A DNA stretch of 64,000 nt. It comes from Nitrospirillum amazonense (GTDB taxonomy: Bacteria > Pseudomonadota > Alphaproteobacteria > Azospirillales > Azospirillaceae). The notes under the pieces were generated by a model. The model worked only from the letters and a program-made list of their open reading frames with translations. It was not told the DNA's origin and did not search any database. Positions 19,893 through 28,906 of this stretch are shown piece by piece. The position numbers and the translations under genes are program-made. The DNA lies in contig NZ_VITV01000004.1 of NCBI RefSeq assembly GCF_007828035.1, forward strand, positions 716,172-780,171, written 5' to 3'. Positions within the stretch are counted from its first letter, which is position 1. Every line of letters begins with the position of its first letter.

Positions 19893-21125
19893 ATGGCCCT
19901 CAAGGTCTCCCCCCTGGCGCCCGACGCTTTCCCCACCCTGTCCCCCGTGGCTGGCGTCCGCCTGGCGGCGTATAACTGCGGCATCCGCTACAAGGGCCGG
20001 GATGACCTGATGGTGGCCGAGCTGGCCCCCGGCACCACCGTTGCCGGCGTGCTGACCCGCTCGCTGACCGCCAGCGCGCCCGTGCATTGGTGCCGCAAGG
20101 GCCTGACCGGCGGCAGCGCCCGCGCCCTGGTGGTGAACTCCGGCAACTCCAACGCCTTCACCGGTGCCGCCGGCGAATCGCTGGTGTCCGAGACGGTGGC
20201 CACGGCCGCCCAGCTGGTGGGCTGCAAGCCGGAAGAGGTCTTCGTCGCCTCCACCGGCGTCATCGGCCAGCCCCTGCCGGCCGACAAGATCGCCCAGCAC
20301 CTGGGCGCCGCCTGGGCCAAGCTGGACGCCGGCAACTGGGACGCGGCCGCCCGGGCCATCATGACCACCGACACCTTCCCCAAGGGGGCGGTGGCCACCT
20401 GCGTCATCGACGGCAAGACGGTGACCCTGAACGGCTTCGCCAAGGGCAGCGGCATGATCGCCCCTGACATGGCGACCATGCTGGGCTTCCTGTTCACCGA
20501 CGCGGCCATCGCCGCCCCGGTGCTGCAGAAGCTGCTGTCGCGCGCCACCGACCGCAGCTTCAACTGCGTGACGGTGGACGGCGACACCTCCACCAGCGAC
20601 ACGGTGATCCTGGTGGCCACCGGCCAGGCCGGGAACGCCCCCATCACCGACGCGACCGATCCGCGCCTGCGCCTCTTCGCCAAGGCGCTGGACGCCGTCT
20701 GCCTGGACCTGGCGCAGCAGATCGTGCGCGATGGCGAGGGTGCCACCAAGTTCGTGACCCTGACCGTGACCGGTGCGGCCAGCAACCAGGCGGCCAAGCG
20801 CATCGCACTGACCGTCGCCAACTCCCCCCTGGTGAAGACTGCCGTGGCGGGTGAGGATGCCAACTGGGGCCGCATTGTCGCCGCCGTGGGCCGCGCCGGC
20901 GAAAAGGCCGACCGCGACAAGCTGGTCATCAGCATCGGCGGCGTGCAGATCTGCGCCAACGGGATGGAGGTCCCGGGATATGACGAGGCGCCGGTAGCCG
21001 CCCACATGAAGGGGCAGGAGATCGACATCCAGGTCGACCTGGGCCTGGGCCGGGGCAAGGCCACCGTGTGGACCTGCGACCTGACCCACGGCTATATCGA
21101 CATTAATGGCAGCTACCGCAGCTGA
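19893..21125 (+). CDS. argJ: Bifunctional ornithine acetyltransferase/N-acetylglutamate synthase ArgJ
   Basis: ArgJ transfers acetyl from N-acetylornithine to glutamate in the cyclic arginine pathway. The 410-residue precursor carries the self-cleavage site DMATMLGFLFTDA, with the nucleophilic threonine near residue 193, splitting it into alpha and beta chains. Other family stretches are ALVVNSGNSNAFTGAAG, TTDTFPKGAVA, NCVTVDGDTSTSDTV, GEDANWGRIVAAVGRAG and the C-terminal YIDINGSYRS. The ATG at 19893 is chosen over upstream in-frame starts because MALKVSPLAP matches the family and GGAG precedes it. The stop codon lies in the loop of a terminator. Confidence 0.95.
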   Translation: MALKVSPLAPDAFPTLSPVAGVRLAAYNCGIRYKGRDDLMVAELAPGTTVAGVLTRSLTASAPVHWCRKGLTGGSARALVVNSGNSNAFTGAAGESLVSETVATAAQLVGCKPEEVFVASTGVIGQPLPADKIAQHLGAAWAKLDAGNWDAAARAIMTTDTFPKGAVATCVIDGKTVTLNGFAKGSGMIAPDMATMLGFLFTDAAIAAPVLQKLLSRATDRSFNCVTVDGDTSTSDTVILVATGQAGNAPITDATDPRLRLFAKALDAVCLDLAQQIVRDGEGATKFVTLTVTGAASNQAAKRIALTVANSPLVKTAVAGEDANWGRIVAAVGRAGEKADRDKLVISIGGVQICANGMEVPGYDEAPVAAHMKGQEIDIQVDLGLGRGKATVWTCDLTHGYIDINGSYRS

Positions 21126-21147
21126 GGCTGCGGTAGCTTCCTTTGTT
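21111..21147 (+). terminator. argJ terminator whose loop holds the argJ stop codon
   Basis: AGCTACCGCAG (21111-21121) pairs with CTGCGGTAGCT (21128-21138), leaving loop CTGAGG that contains the TGA stop at 21123-21125; TTCCTTTGTT follows. The 5' arm codes for the last ArgJ residues. Confidence 0.85.
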
Positions 21148-21257
21148 CCCTCAGGCGCCGGGCGGCGGCATCCGCCGCCTTGGCTTGTCCTCGATTTCCA
21201 GTCCGCCTACGGCTCCCCAGAAATCTCCGGCGGCCGCGGTCGCGGCCTACGGCTGCA
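21148..21257 (+). repeat. Interspersed ~110-bp repeat, copy A
   Basis: Begins CCCTCAGGCGCC and ends GTCGCGGCCTAC-GGCTGCA. It matches the reverse complement of 61088-61202 over its length, with an especially conserved core TCCTCGATTTCCAGTCCGCC followed by a one-base change and GGCTCCCCAGAAATC. A hairpin abuts its right end. No transposase or flanking target duplication is evident. Confidence 0.85.
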
Positions 21258-21287
21258 TGAGGGAAATCTCATGCAGCTGATTTATTT
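21252..21287 (+). terminator. Hairpin at the end of repeat copy A, before mutT
   Basis: GCTGCATGAG (21252-21261) and CTCATGCAGC (21268-21277) form a perfect 10-bp stem with a six-base loop, followed by TGATTTATTT. It could end read-through from argJ, and lies 22 bases before the mutT start. Confidence 0.65.
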
Positions 21288-21299
21288 GGAGGAAGTGCT

Positions 21300-21752
21300 G
21301 TGGCGGATGAGATGACCGCGTGCTGGGATGGGCGGGTCGAGTCGACGGAACCGGTGCGCACTGTCCTGGTGGCCGCCGTGGCTCTGATCGACGCCGACGG
21401 GCGGGTGCTGCTGGCGCAGCGGCCGCCGGGCAAGTCCTTGGCGGGCCTCTGGGAGTTTCCCGGCGGCAAGGTCGACCCCGGCGAGACGCCGGAGGTGGCC
21501 CTGGTGCGGGAACTGCGGGAGGAGCTGGGCATCGACACGCGTACCAGCTGCCTGGCGCCCTTCACCTTCGCCAGCCACCGGTATGAGACCTTCCATCTGC
21601 TGATGCCGCTTTACGTCTGCCGCGTCTGGCAAGGCACGCCCCAGCCCCTGGAAGGCCAGTCCCTGGCCTGGGCGCGGGTGGATCAGCTGAACGACTATCC
21701 CATGCCCCCCGCCGACGTGCCGCTGGTGGCCATGTTGCGGGATTTGCTCTAA
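21300..21752 (+). CDS. mutT: 8-oxo-dGTP diphosphatase MutT (Nudix)
   Basis: Sanitises the nucleotide pool by hydrolysing oxidised dGTP. The 150-residue protein has a complete Nudix box, GGKVDPGETPEVALVRELREELGI, with the REXXEE core; the surrounding QRPPGKSLAGLWEFPGGK and the C-terminal half fit MutT. Start is GTG at 21300 with GGAGG seven to twelve bases upstream. It follows argJ as in many alphaproteobacteria, but two hairpins and a repeat lie between them, so it may have its own transcription start. Confidence 0.92.
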   Translation: MADEMTACWDGRVESTEPVRTVLVAAVALIDADGRVLLAQRPPGKSLAGLWEFPGGKVDPGETPEVALVRELREELGIDTRTSCLAPFTFASHRYETFHLLMPLYVCRVWQGTPQPLEGQSLAWARVDQLNDYPMPPADVPLVAMLRDLL

Positions 21753-21893
21753 GGCCGCCATTCGGTGGCGCAGGTTAAATCACAACTAAGAAGATATGTG
21801 ATCGAATCAGATAAAACTTTAAGAATTATAATATAGATTTTGATGTTACCCCTACGGGCAATCCATCCGCCACAAATCCCAAAGAGGTTTAGG
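21753..21893 (+). promoter_or_regulatory. AT-rich promoter region of the amidohydrolase gene
   Basis: A strongly AT-rich stretch (about 21770-21840) in otherwise GC-rich sequence contains TATAAT at 21827-21832; no good -35 box is placed 16-18 bases upstream. TGAT-CGA-ATCA at 21799-21809 is a small inverted repeat that could be an operator. AAAGAGG precedes the chosen ATG. Confidence 0.45.
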
Positions 21894-23807
21894 ATGTTGC
21901 CCAATTGCGCGTGTTCTCGCTTCGATATCGCCCAGGCTGTGCTGGCCTCCACGGACAACCTGACACCTGAGCAGCTGTACAAGGCGATAAAGGCGGCCCT
22001 GGAGGTGGTTCGGCAGGATTATGCCGTGCTGCAATCGGCCCCGGCGCCTGAGCCGGTTGACGCGCCGGCCCGGCTGTTCCACGGCGGCGTCATCCGAACC
22101 ATGCGCGACGATCTGCCCACGGTTGAGGCCCTGGTCATCCGGGGCAAGGACATCCTGGGCGTGGGCACGCTGCAGGCGATGCGGGACCTGGCTCCAGGCG
22201 CACGGGAGGTCGATCTGGCCGGGCGGACGCTGATGCCGGGCTTCGTCGATCCCCACATGCACGTCGTGGCCAGCGCCCTGCTGGCTCCTGGCTTGGGCTT
22301 GGGGCCGGTAGCGGGGGAGGACTACACCTTCGACAGCGTCAAGGCGAAGCTACGCCAGGCCATCCGGTCGGCCAAGTCGACAGAGGATTGGATCGTCGCC
22401 ACCGGTTTCGATTCCTCGCGGCTGTCGGATGGTTGGCGGAACATCACGATCGACGACCTGGATGAGTTGTTCGATCATGCTCCCGCGGAAAAGCAGAACC
22501 CGGTTTTCATCGCGTCGGGGTCGGGTCACACCACCTACGCCAACCGCCGGGTCCTAGTGATGGCCGGCGTGCCCGAATACAACCCGCCCAAGCTGGAAGG
22601 GGGCAAGATCGCCACCTTCTTCGAGGACGGTAAAGATACCGGCCGCACCTCCGGCATCTTCATTGAATATCCCGCCCAGAAATATGTCCTGGGTGCGCTC
22701 TCCAGCAGTGGTCACACGGGCTTCCCCGAGGACCCGACCACGCTGGGCGTGAATGTGGCCGAGATTCTGTACACCGCGCTGGCCAACGGCAACACCATGG
22801 TGAACGAGGCGGCGCTGGGCATCGCGATGGGCGCCGCCGATATGGAGAAGGCGGCCATCGACGCGGTGTCGCTTTTCACGGCCCGTCCCCGCTTCGCCAG
22901 CGCCCGCTATGTCAGCCAGTACCTGGTGGGCGACCATCAGGTGCACTGGCAGCACCCCGACCTGACCGACCCCATGTTCCTGCAGCAGGCCGTCAAGCTG
23001 TTCGCCGATGGCTCCAACCAGGGTGTCACCGGGTTGCAGCGCGAACCCTACACCCCCTGGGCCATCCTGCAGACGGAGCGGGACTATCTGGGCTTTGACG
23101 TGAAGGGCAACCAGAACCTGCCCGTCAGCGGGTTGGCCGCCTTGGTCGGCCCCGCCAATGACGCCGGCTGGCAGGTCATCACCCACGCCAACGGCGACGC
23201 GGCCATCGACAACATCCTGGCGGCTTACCAGAAGTCGAAGGAGGACAATCCAGCGTCCGCCGCCCTGCGCAACCGGGTGGAGCACTGCTCCATCCTGCAG
23301 GATGACCAGATCAAGCGCATGAAGGACCTGGACGTGGTGCCGTCCTTCCTCATCCAGCACGTGGCGGAGTGGGGATACGTGCTGAAAAAGCTGCTGGGCG
23401 ACCGCGCCGACCTGCTGGACCGATGCGCGTCCGTGGAAAAGGCGGGCCTGCGCTTCTCCTTGCACAGCGACTACACCGTCAGCCCGCTGGAGCCGCTGCG
23501 CCGGGTCCAGACCGCGGTCACCCGCATCATGGACATGGACCCCGACCACGGGGTGCTGAGCCCCGATGAACGCATCAGCGTGGTATCGGCCCTGAAGGCC
23601 CAGACCATCGACGCCGCCTGGCAATGCCATGCCGACCAGTATGTCGGGACGTTGCAGGCGGGGAAGTTGGCTGACCTGGTGATCCTGGACAGCGACCCCT
23701 GCACGTGTGAACCGACCCGCATCGGGGACATCAAAGTGAGTGAGACCTGGGTCAACGGTGCCAAGGTCTTCCCGCTGGTCCCGCAAGGCGAGGTTCCGGC
23801 GGCGTAA
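21894..23807 (+). CDS. Amidohydrolase, YtcJ-like (amidohydro_3 family)
   Basis: A 637-residue metal-dependent hydrolase of unknown substrate. The metal-binding start is seen in GRTLMPGFVDPHMHVVASALL, later histidines in VITHANGDAAIDNIL and NRVEHCSILQ, and the end of the barrel in FSLHSDYTVSPLEPLRRVQTAVTR followed by the C-terminal beta-sandwich (GTLQAGKLADLVILDSDP). Relatives hydrolyse amides or esters of small molecules. The first about 55 residues (CACSRFDIAQAVLASTDNLTPEQLYKAIKAALEVVRQDYAVLQ) are an unusual helical extension before the beta-sandwich. Start 21894 has AGAGG seven bases upstream; ATGs at 21840/21843 have none. The AT-rich promoter hints at recent acquisition, unproven. Confidence 0.85.
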   Translation: MLPNCACSRFDIAQAVLASTDNLTPEQLYKAIKAALEVVRQDYAVLQSAPAPEPVDAPARLFHGGVIRTMRDDLPTVEALVIRGKDILGVGTLQAMRDLAPGAREVDLAGRTLMPGFVDPHMHVVASALLAPGLGLGPVAGEDYTFDSVKAKLRQAIRSAKSTEDWIVATGFDSSRLSDGWRNITIDDLDELFDHAPAEKQNPVFIASGSGHTTYANRRVLVMAGVPEYNPPKLEGGKIATFFEDGKDTGRTSGIFIEYPAQKYVLGALSSSGHTGFPEDPTTLGVNVAEILYTALANGNTMVNEAALGIAMGAADMEKAAIDAVSLFTARPRFASARYVSQYLVGDHQVHWQHPDLTDPMFLQQAVKLFADGSNQGVTGLQREPYTPWAILQTERDYLGFDVKGNQNLPVSGLAALVGPANDAGWQVITHANGDAAIDNILAAYQKSKEDNPASAALRNRVEHCSILQDDQIKRMKDLDVVPSFLIQHVAEWGYVLKKLLGDRADLLDRCASVEKAGLRFSLHSDYTVSPLEPLRRVQTAVTRIMDMDPDHGVLSPDERISVVSALKAQTIDAAWQCHADQYVGTLQAGKLADLVILDSDPCTCEPTRIGDIKVSETWVNGAKVFPLVPQGEVPAA

Positions 23808-23824
23808 GTCTGACTCAGGAACGG

Positions 23825-23857
23825 CGGGCCGCGCGCCAACGGTCGGCGCGCGGCCCG
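23825..23857. terminator. Strong hairpin between convergent genes
   Basis: CGGGCCGCGCGCC and GGCGCGCGGCCCG (23825-23837 with 23845-23857) form a 13-bp perfect stem with a seven-base loop, between the amidohydrolase and the convergent methyltransferase. No T-run on either side. Confidence 0.6.
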
Positions 23858-23877
23858 TCCGTTCGCGGAGCCCTCAA

Positions 23878-24795
23878 TCAGTTCTTCAGCGGATTGATCT
23901 CTTCCGTGCCCAGCGCGTCGGCCAGGCGCAGCTTGGCGCTGCCGCGGCGTAGGGGTTTCTGCTGGCTTTCGTCGGGGGCCCAGCCGGCCAGATACAGCAC
24001 TTGGAAGCTGGCCTCGATGCCGCCCTCGCCATCGGGATACAGGTCCTGGTAACGCTCTGCGGCCCGGGTGAACAGGTCGCTGGGGCTCACGGCCTTGCGG
24101 CTGTCCAGCACGGCGTTGGTCTCGCCCATGCCGCGCAGGTCCTGGATCAGGCGGAAGGCGTGGGGGTAGCTGACGGTCAGCATGTCGCTGTCCACCACCG
24201 GCAGGGCGAAGCCGGCGCGCTGCAGCAGGCCGCCGGCGTCGCGCACCTCGGCCATGGGGCTGATGCGGGGCGATAGGCCGCCCAACAGGTCCATCTCGGC
24301 CTCCATCAGGCTGCGGCGCAGCTCGAACAGCGTCTCGCCGCCCAGGATGGCGCCCAGGAACAGGCCATCGGGCTTCAACGCGCGGCGCACCTGGATCAGG
24401 GCGCCAGGCAGGTCGTTGACCCAATGCAGGCTGAGGGCGCTGACCACCAGGTCGAAGCTGCCCTCGGCGAAGGGCAGGAACTCCTCATCAGCCGCCACGG
24501 TCGGTAGGCCGGGCATGCGCTTGGCCGCCTCGGCCGCGAAGCGGGGGGACAGGTCCGTGGCCACCACTTGGGCGATGCTGGGCACGGCTGCCAGGGCCCG
24601 CGCCACCTCTCCGCCATGGCAGCCCAGGTCCAGGGCCACGCGGAAGTCGCGCTTGATGTCGGCCAGGCGTTCCACCAGGCGGCCGACCACCTCGGCCTTC
24701 AGGAAATCGAAGCCGGTCCACCCGGCGGCGGCCCGGTCGCGATGGGCCCGCACGCGGCGGCGGTTGAAGACGGTCATGCTGTCGGCGTCGCTCAT
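23878..24795 (-). CDS. SAM-dependent methyltransferase (BioC/NDUFAF5-like)
   Basis: A 305-residue class I methyltransferase. It starts MTVFNRRRVRAHRDRAAAGWTGFDFLK shortly after MSDADS, then has the SAM-binding motif VALDLGCHGGEVARAL, the acidic VVATDLSPRF, and SFDLVVSALSLHWVNDLPGALIQVRRALKPDGLFLGAILGGETLFELR. This matches the family that includes mitochondrial NDUFAF5 (a complex I assembly hydroxylase) and BioC; the exact substrate is not shown by the sequence. In alphaproteobacteria it commonly sits divergent from comF, as here. Start 24795 is preferred to the upstream in-frame ATG because MSDADSMTVFNR matches relatives. Confidence 0.85.
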   Translation of the reverse strand: MSDADSMTVFNRRRVRAHRDRAAAGWTGFDFLKAEVVGRLVERLADIKRDFRVALDLGCHGGEVARALAAVPSIAQVVATDLSPRFAAEAAKRMPGLPTVAADEEFLPFAEGSFDLVVSALSLHWVNDLPGALIQVRRALKPDGLFLGAILGGETLFELRRSLMEAEMDLLGGLSPRISPMAEVRDAGGLLQRAGFALPVVDSDMLTVSYPHAFRLIQDLRGMGETNAVLDSRKAVSPSDLFTRAAERYQDLYPDGEGGIEASFQVLYLAGWAPDESQQKPLRRGSAKLRLADALGTEEINPLKN

Positions 24796-24896
24796 GGGGC
24801 CGGTATAGGCCCTTCCTGGGCCGGAGCAACAGGAATTTACGGGGTACGCGCGGCTTTGCGCTATCATGGCGCGTGCTTCTTGGAGGACATGCGCGT

Positions 24897-25655
24897 ATGG
24901 GCGATTGGGGGCGGGCGATGGGGGCCAGGGTGCGCGACACCGGCGTGCGCCTGCTCGACCTGGTGCTGCCGCCGCGCTGCCTGGGCTGTGGCGAGGCGGT
25001 GGCCGCTGCCGGCACGCTGTGCGGCGCCTGCTGGCGGGGCGTCAGCTTCATCACGGCGCCGCAATGCGCCGCCTGCGGCCGGCCCTTTCCCCATGACATG
25101 GGCGCCGATGCCCTGTGCGCCATCTGTGTCGCTGCACCCCTATCCTTCGGCCGGCTGCGCGCCGCCGTGCTGTACGACGATGCCAGCCGCCCCCTGATCC
25201 TGGGCTTCAAGCATGGCGACCGGACGGAGGCCGTCCCCCTGTTCGCCGGCTGGATGGCGCGCGCCGGGGGGGAACTGCTGGCCGGGGCCGATCTCGTGGC
25301 GCCGGTGCCGCTGCACCGCTGGCGCCTGTTCGCCCGGCGCTACAATCAGGCGGCCCTGCTGGCCGCGCGGCTGGGGACCATCAGCGGGGTGAAAGCGGCG
25401 CCCGACCTGCTGGTCCGCCGCCGCCGCACGCCCAGCCAGGGCAGTCTGTCGCGGGGGGGACGGGCGCGCAACGTGGCGGGCGCCTTCGCCCTGCGCCCCG
25501 GCCGCTCGGTCAAGGGGCTGCGCGTCGTGCTGGTGGATGACGTCTACACCACCGGCGCCACGGTGGCGGAGTGCGCCCGCGTGCTGCTGCGGGCGGGTGC
25601 CGCCGGGGTGGAGGTGCTGGCCCTGGCCCGGGTGCTGAAGGCCGAAGATATTTAG
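24897..25655 (+). CDS. comF: ComF family phosphoribosyltransferase-like protein
   Basis: The 252-residue protein carries two N-terminal zinc-finger-like cysteine clusters (PPRCLGCGEAVAAAGTLCGACW and PQCAACGRPFPHDMGADALCAIC) and a C-terminal type I phosphoribosyltransferase fold with the PRPP motif VVLVDDVYTTGATVAECARVL and VPLHRWRLFARRYNQAALLA. ComF proteins support DNA uptake in competent bacteria, but are present in many species not known to be competent. ATG 24897 is chosen because GGAGG stands ten bases before it; an in-frame GTG at 24873 has no such site. First gene before grxC and a nitrilase. Confidence 0.9.
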   Translation: MGDWGRAMGARVRDTGVRLLDLVLPPRCLGCGEAVAAAGTLCGACWRGVSFITAPQCAACGRPFPHDMGADALCAICVAAPLSFGRLRAAVLYDDASRPLILGFKHGDRTEAVPLFAGWMARAGGELLAGADLVAPVPLHRWRLFARRYNQAALLAARLGTISGVKAAPDLLVRRRRTPSQGSLSRGGRARNVAGAFALRPGRSVKGLRVVLVDDVYTTGATVAECARVLLRAGAAGVEVLALARVLKAEDI

Positions 25656-25756
25656 AAACACTCTAAACTCAGGGCTGGGTTGCGCACCCACCCTTGGCGC
25701 TGCGCCGCCGATGCGCCAATATTTCAGGTAAATCATTTCCTCAGGAGTTTGGGCCC

Positions 25757-26038
25757 ATGCCCCGCGTTGAGATCTACACCAGCCCCTACTGCCCCTATTG
25801 CCACCGCGCCAAGCGCCTGCTGGACAGCAAGGGCGTGCAGTATGAGGAGATCGACGTCATCGCCAACCCGTCGCGCAAGCCGGAGATGATCCAGCGCGCG
25901 GATGGCCGCACCACGGTGCCCCAGATTTTCGTGGATGGTGAGGGCCTGGGCGGCAGCGACGACATCCACGCCCTGGACCGCGCCGGCAAGCTGAACGCCA
26001 AGCTGGGCCTGGACCAGTTGGCCTCCGGCACCGCCTGA
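25757..26038 (+). CDS. grxC: Glutaredoxin 3
   Basis: Small thiol-disulfide oxidoreductase of 93 residues using glutathione. It starts MPRVEIYTSPYCPYCHRAKRLLDSKGV, with the CPYC active site, and contains the cis-proline motif TTVPQIFVDG and GGSDDIHALDRAGKL typical of GrxC. A CAGGAG site precedes the ATG at 25757. It lies 101 bases after comF and five bases before the nitrilase gene, so the latter two are surely co-transcribed. Confidence 0.95.
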   Translation: MPRVEIYTSPYCPYCHRAKRLLDSKGVQYEEIDVIANPSRKPEMIQRADGRTTVPQIFVDGEGLGGSDDIHALDRAGKLNAKLGLDQLASGTA

Positions 26039-26043
26039 CGCGC

Positions 26044-26886
26044 ATGACGGCGGCCCCTTCCTCAGGTGTCCTGCGCGCGGCAGTCCTGCAGATGACCGCC
26101 GGGCCGGAGATATCGGCCAACATGGATGCGGTGGCCGACCTGCTGCGCCAGGCCAGGGACCAGGGGGCGGCGTTCGCCACCCTGCCGGAAAACGTGGCCC
26201 GCATGGTCCAAGGCCGCGAGCGGGTGCTGGCCGGCGCTTATGAGGAAGAGGCGCATCCGGCCCTTGGCCGGTTCCGCGACCTGGCGGTAGAAACCGGGCT
26301 GTGGCTCATGACCGGCACCCTGGCCTGTCTGACGAAGGATGGCCGCGCCGCCAACCGCTGCTTCGTCATCGACCCATCGGGCCAGGTGCTGGCCCGCTAC
26401 GACAAGCTGCACATGTTCGATGTGGAGCTGGCGAATGGCGAGCGTTATCGCGAAAGCGCCACCTTCCGCCCCGGCGACACCGCGCGCGTGGTCGATACCC
26501 CGTGGGGCGGGCTGGGCCTGACCGTCTGCTACGACGTGCGCTTTCCCCAGCTCTACCGCGCCCTGGCCAAGGCCGGCGCCCGCATCATCACGGTACCCTC
26601 GGCCTTCACCGTGCCCACCGGCCGCGCCCACTGGCATGTGCTGCTGCGCGCCCGCGCCATCGAGACCGGCTGCTGGGTCCTGGCCCCTGCCCAGGTGGGC
26701 ACCCACGACGGCGGCCGCCAGACCTACGGCCACGCCCTGATCATCAGCCCTTGGGGTGAGGTAGTGGCTGACGCCGGTGGCGAGGCCTCCGGTGTGCTAG
26801 TCGCGGACCTGGACCTATCCAAGGTGGATGAGGCGCGATCCATGGTGCCCAGCCTGTTGCACGACCGGGCGTTCCAGGGACCTTAG
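26044..26886 (+). CDS. Carbon-nitrogen hydrolase (Nit1-like, deaminated glutathione amidase candidate)
   Basis: A 280-residue nitrilase-superfamily amidase. The catalytic triad is visible: glutamate in [11 protein letters not shown] (about residue 48), lysine in [12 protein letters not shown] (about 120) and cysteine in [16 protein letters not shown] (about 161). The [11 protein letters not shown] and CYDVRFP forms match the Nit1/NIT branch that hydrolyses deaminated glutathione, a metabolite-repair reaction; placement directly after glutaredoxin fits a glutathione-related role but does not prove it. Ends 33 bases before a hairpin terminator shared with convergent hppD. Confidence 0.88.
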   Translation: MTAAPSSGVLRAAVLQMTAGPEISANMDAVADLLRQARDQGAAFATLPENVARMVQGRERVLAGAYEEEAHPALGRFRDLAVETGLWLMTGTLACLTKDGRAANRCFVIDPSGQVLARYDKLHMFDVELANGERYRESATFRPGDTARVVDTPWGGLGLTVCYDVRFPQLYRALAKAGARIITVPSAFTVPTGRAHWHVLLRARAIETGCWVLAPAQVGTHDGGRQTYGHALIISPWGEVVADAGGEASGVLVADLDLSKVDEARSMVPSLLHDRAFQGP

Positions 26887-26918
26887 AGCTCCCGCCCCAT
26901 GGCCGCTCCAAAGTCCAA

Positions 26919-26955
26919 ACAAAAAGGCGGCACCCTCGCGGATGCCGCCCTTCGT
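26919..26955 (-). terminator. Intrinsic terminator of hppD
   Basis: GGCGGCA (26926-26932) pairs with TGCCGCC (26943-26949 region). Read on the minus strand the hairpin is followed by TTTTTG, a good terminator for hppD; on the plus strand the stretch after it is CTTCGTTTCG, which may weakly serve the nitrilase gene. Confidence 0.8.
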
Positions 26956-26974
26956 TTCGTTACAGAAACAGACC

Positions 26975-28129
<1,155 letters not shown>

Positions 28130-28224
28130 GGCGGGTCGCTCTCCCTGTTAGAAGCAACAATCCCCCTGATGATACGCCCGGCGCCCGGGCATTTCCTTGC
28201 GAAGTCTGCCGCATTTGTTCAAGA

Positions 28225-28244
28225 TTGAGCAACGTTGTGCTCAA
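28225..28244. promoter_or_regulatory. Candidate Lrp-type operator between hppD and its regulator
   Basis: TTGAGCA (28225-28231) and TGCTCAA (28238-28244) are perfect inverted arms around a six-base centre, 23 bases before the regulator's ATG and about 95 bases upstream of hppD. The spacing and size suit a dimeric Lrp/AsnC site, probably used for autoregulation and hppD control. Binding is inferred. Confidence 0.6.
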
Positions 28245-28267
28245 GAAACCCTTAAGGCGGCATCACT

Positions 28268-28759
28268 ATGGGTAAATCCAGTCTGGACGCGGCAGATCTG
28301 CGCATCCTGGATACGTTGCAGCGCAACGGGCGCCTATCCAACGTCGACCTGGCGGAAGCCGTGGGCCTGTCGCCCTCGCCCTGCCTGCGTCGGGTGAAGG
28401 ACCTGGAGGACCAGGGCTACATCCAGGGCTATGCCGCCCTGCTGGACCGGCGCCTGTTGGGCCTGGGGGTCGTCGCCTTCGTCGAGGTCAAGATCGATCA
28501 GAACGCGGAAGGCGACGCCGTGTTCCGCCGCCTGGTCAGCCAAATCCCCGAGGTGGTGTCCTGCTTCGTCATGACCGGCACCATGGACTATCTGGTGCAG
28601 GTGGTGGTCAGCAACCTGGAGGCCTTCGCCGAGGTCTCCATGAAAAAGCTGCTGCAGATCCCGGGCGTGAAGGACGTACGCTCCAGCTTCGTGCTGGACG
28701 TGGTCAAGCACTCCACCGCAGTACCCTTGCCGTCGGTCGCCGAACTGGCGCGGGACTGA
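28268..28759 (+). CDS. Lrp/AsnC-family transcriptional regulator
   Basis: The 163-residue protein has the typical N-terminal helix-turn-helix (LDAADLRILDTLQRNGRLSNVDLAEAVGLSPSPCLRRVKDLEDQGYI) and C-terminal RAM ligand-binding fold (GVVAFVEVKIDQNAEGD; VVSCFVMTGTMDYLVQVVVSNLEAF; IPGVKDVRSSFVLDVVKHST). It sits between hppD (divergent) and phhA (downstream, same strand), so it likely controls phenylalanine/tyrosine catabolism in response to an aromatic amino acid; that assignment is by context. phhA begins 147 bases after its stop. Confidence 0.92.
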   Translation: MGKSSLDAADLRILDTLQRNGRLSNVDLAEAVGLSPSPCLRRVKDLEDQGYIQGYAALLDRRLLGLGVVAFVEVKIDQNAEGDAVFRRLVSQIPEVVSCFVMTGTMDYLVQVVVSNLEAFAEVSMKKLLQIPGVKDVRSSFVLDVVKHSTAVPLPSVAELARD

Positions 28760-28906
28760 AATTTCTTCCCGGCACAAGATTGCTAAACCGGTCGTTCAAA
28801 CGGCAGGAAGTGGTTTTGAGCTAGGGCTAACGGGGCATGATCGCAAGGAAATGGTGCTGATCCAGCGATAAAATGGTTTCACAAACCCAGCCAGGGAGAT
28901 GGAGCC

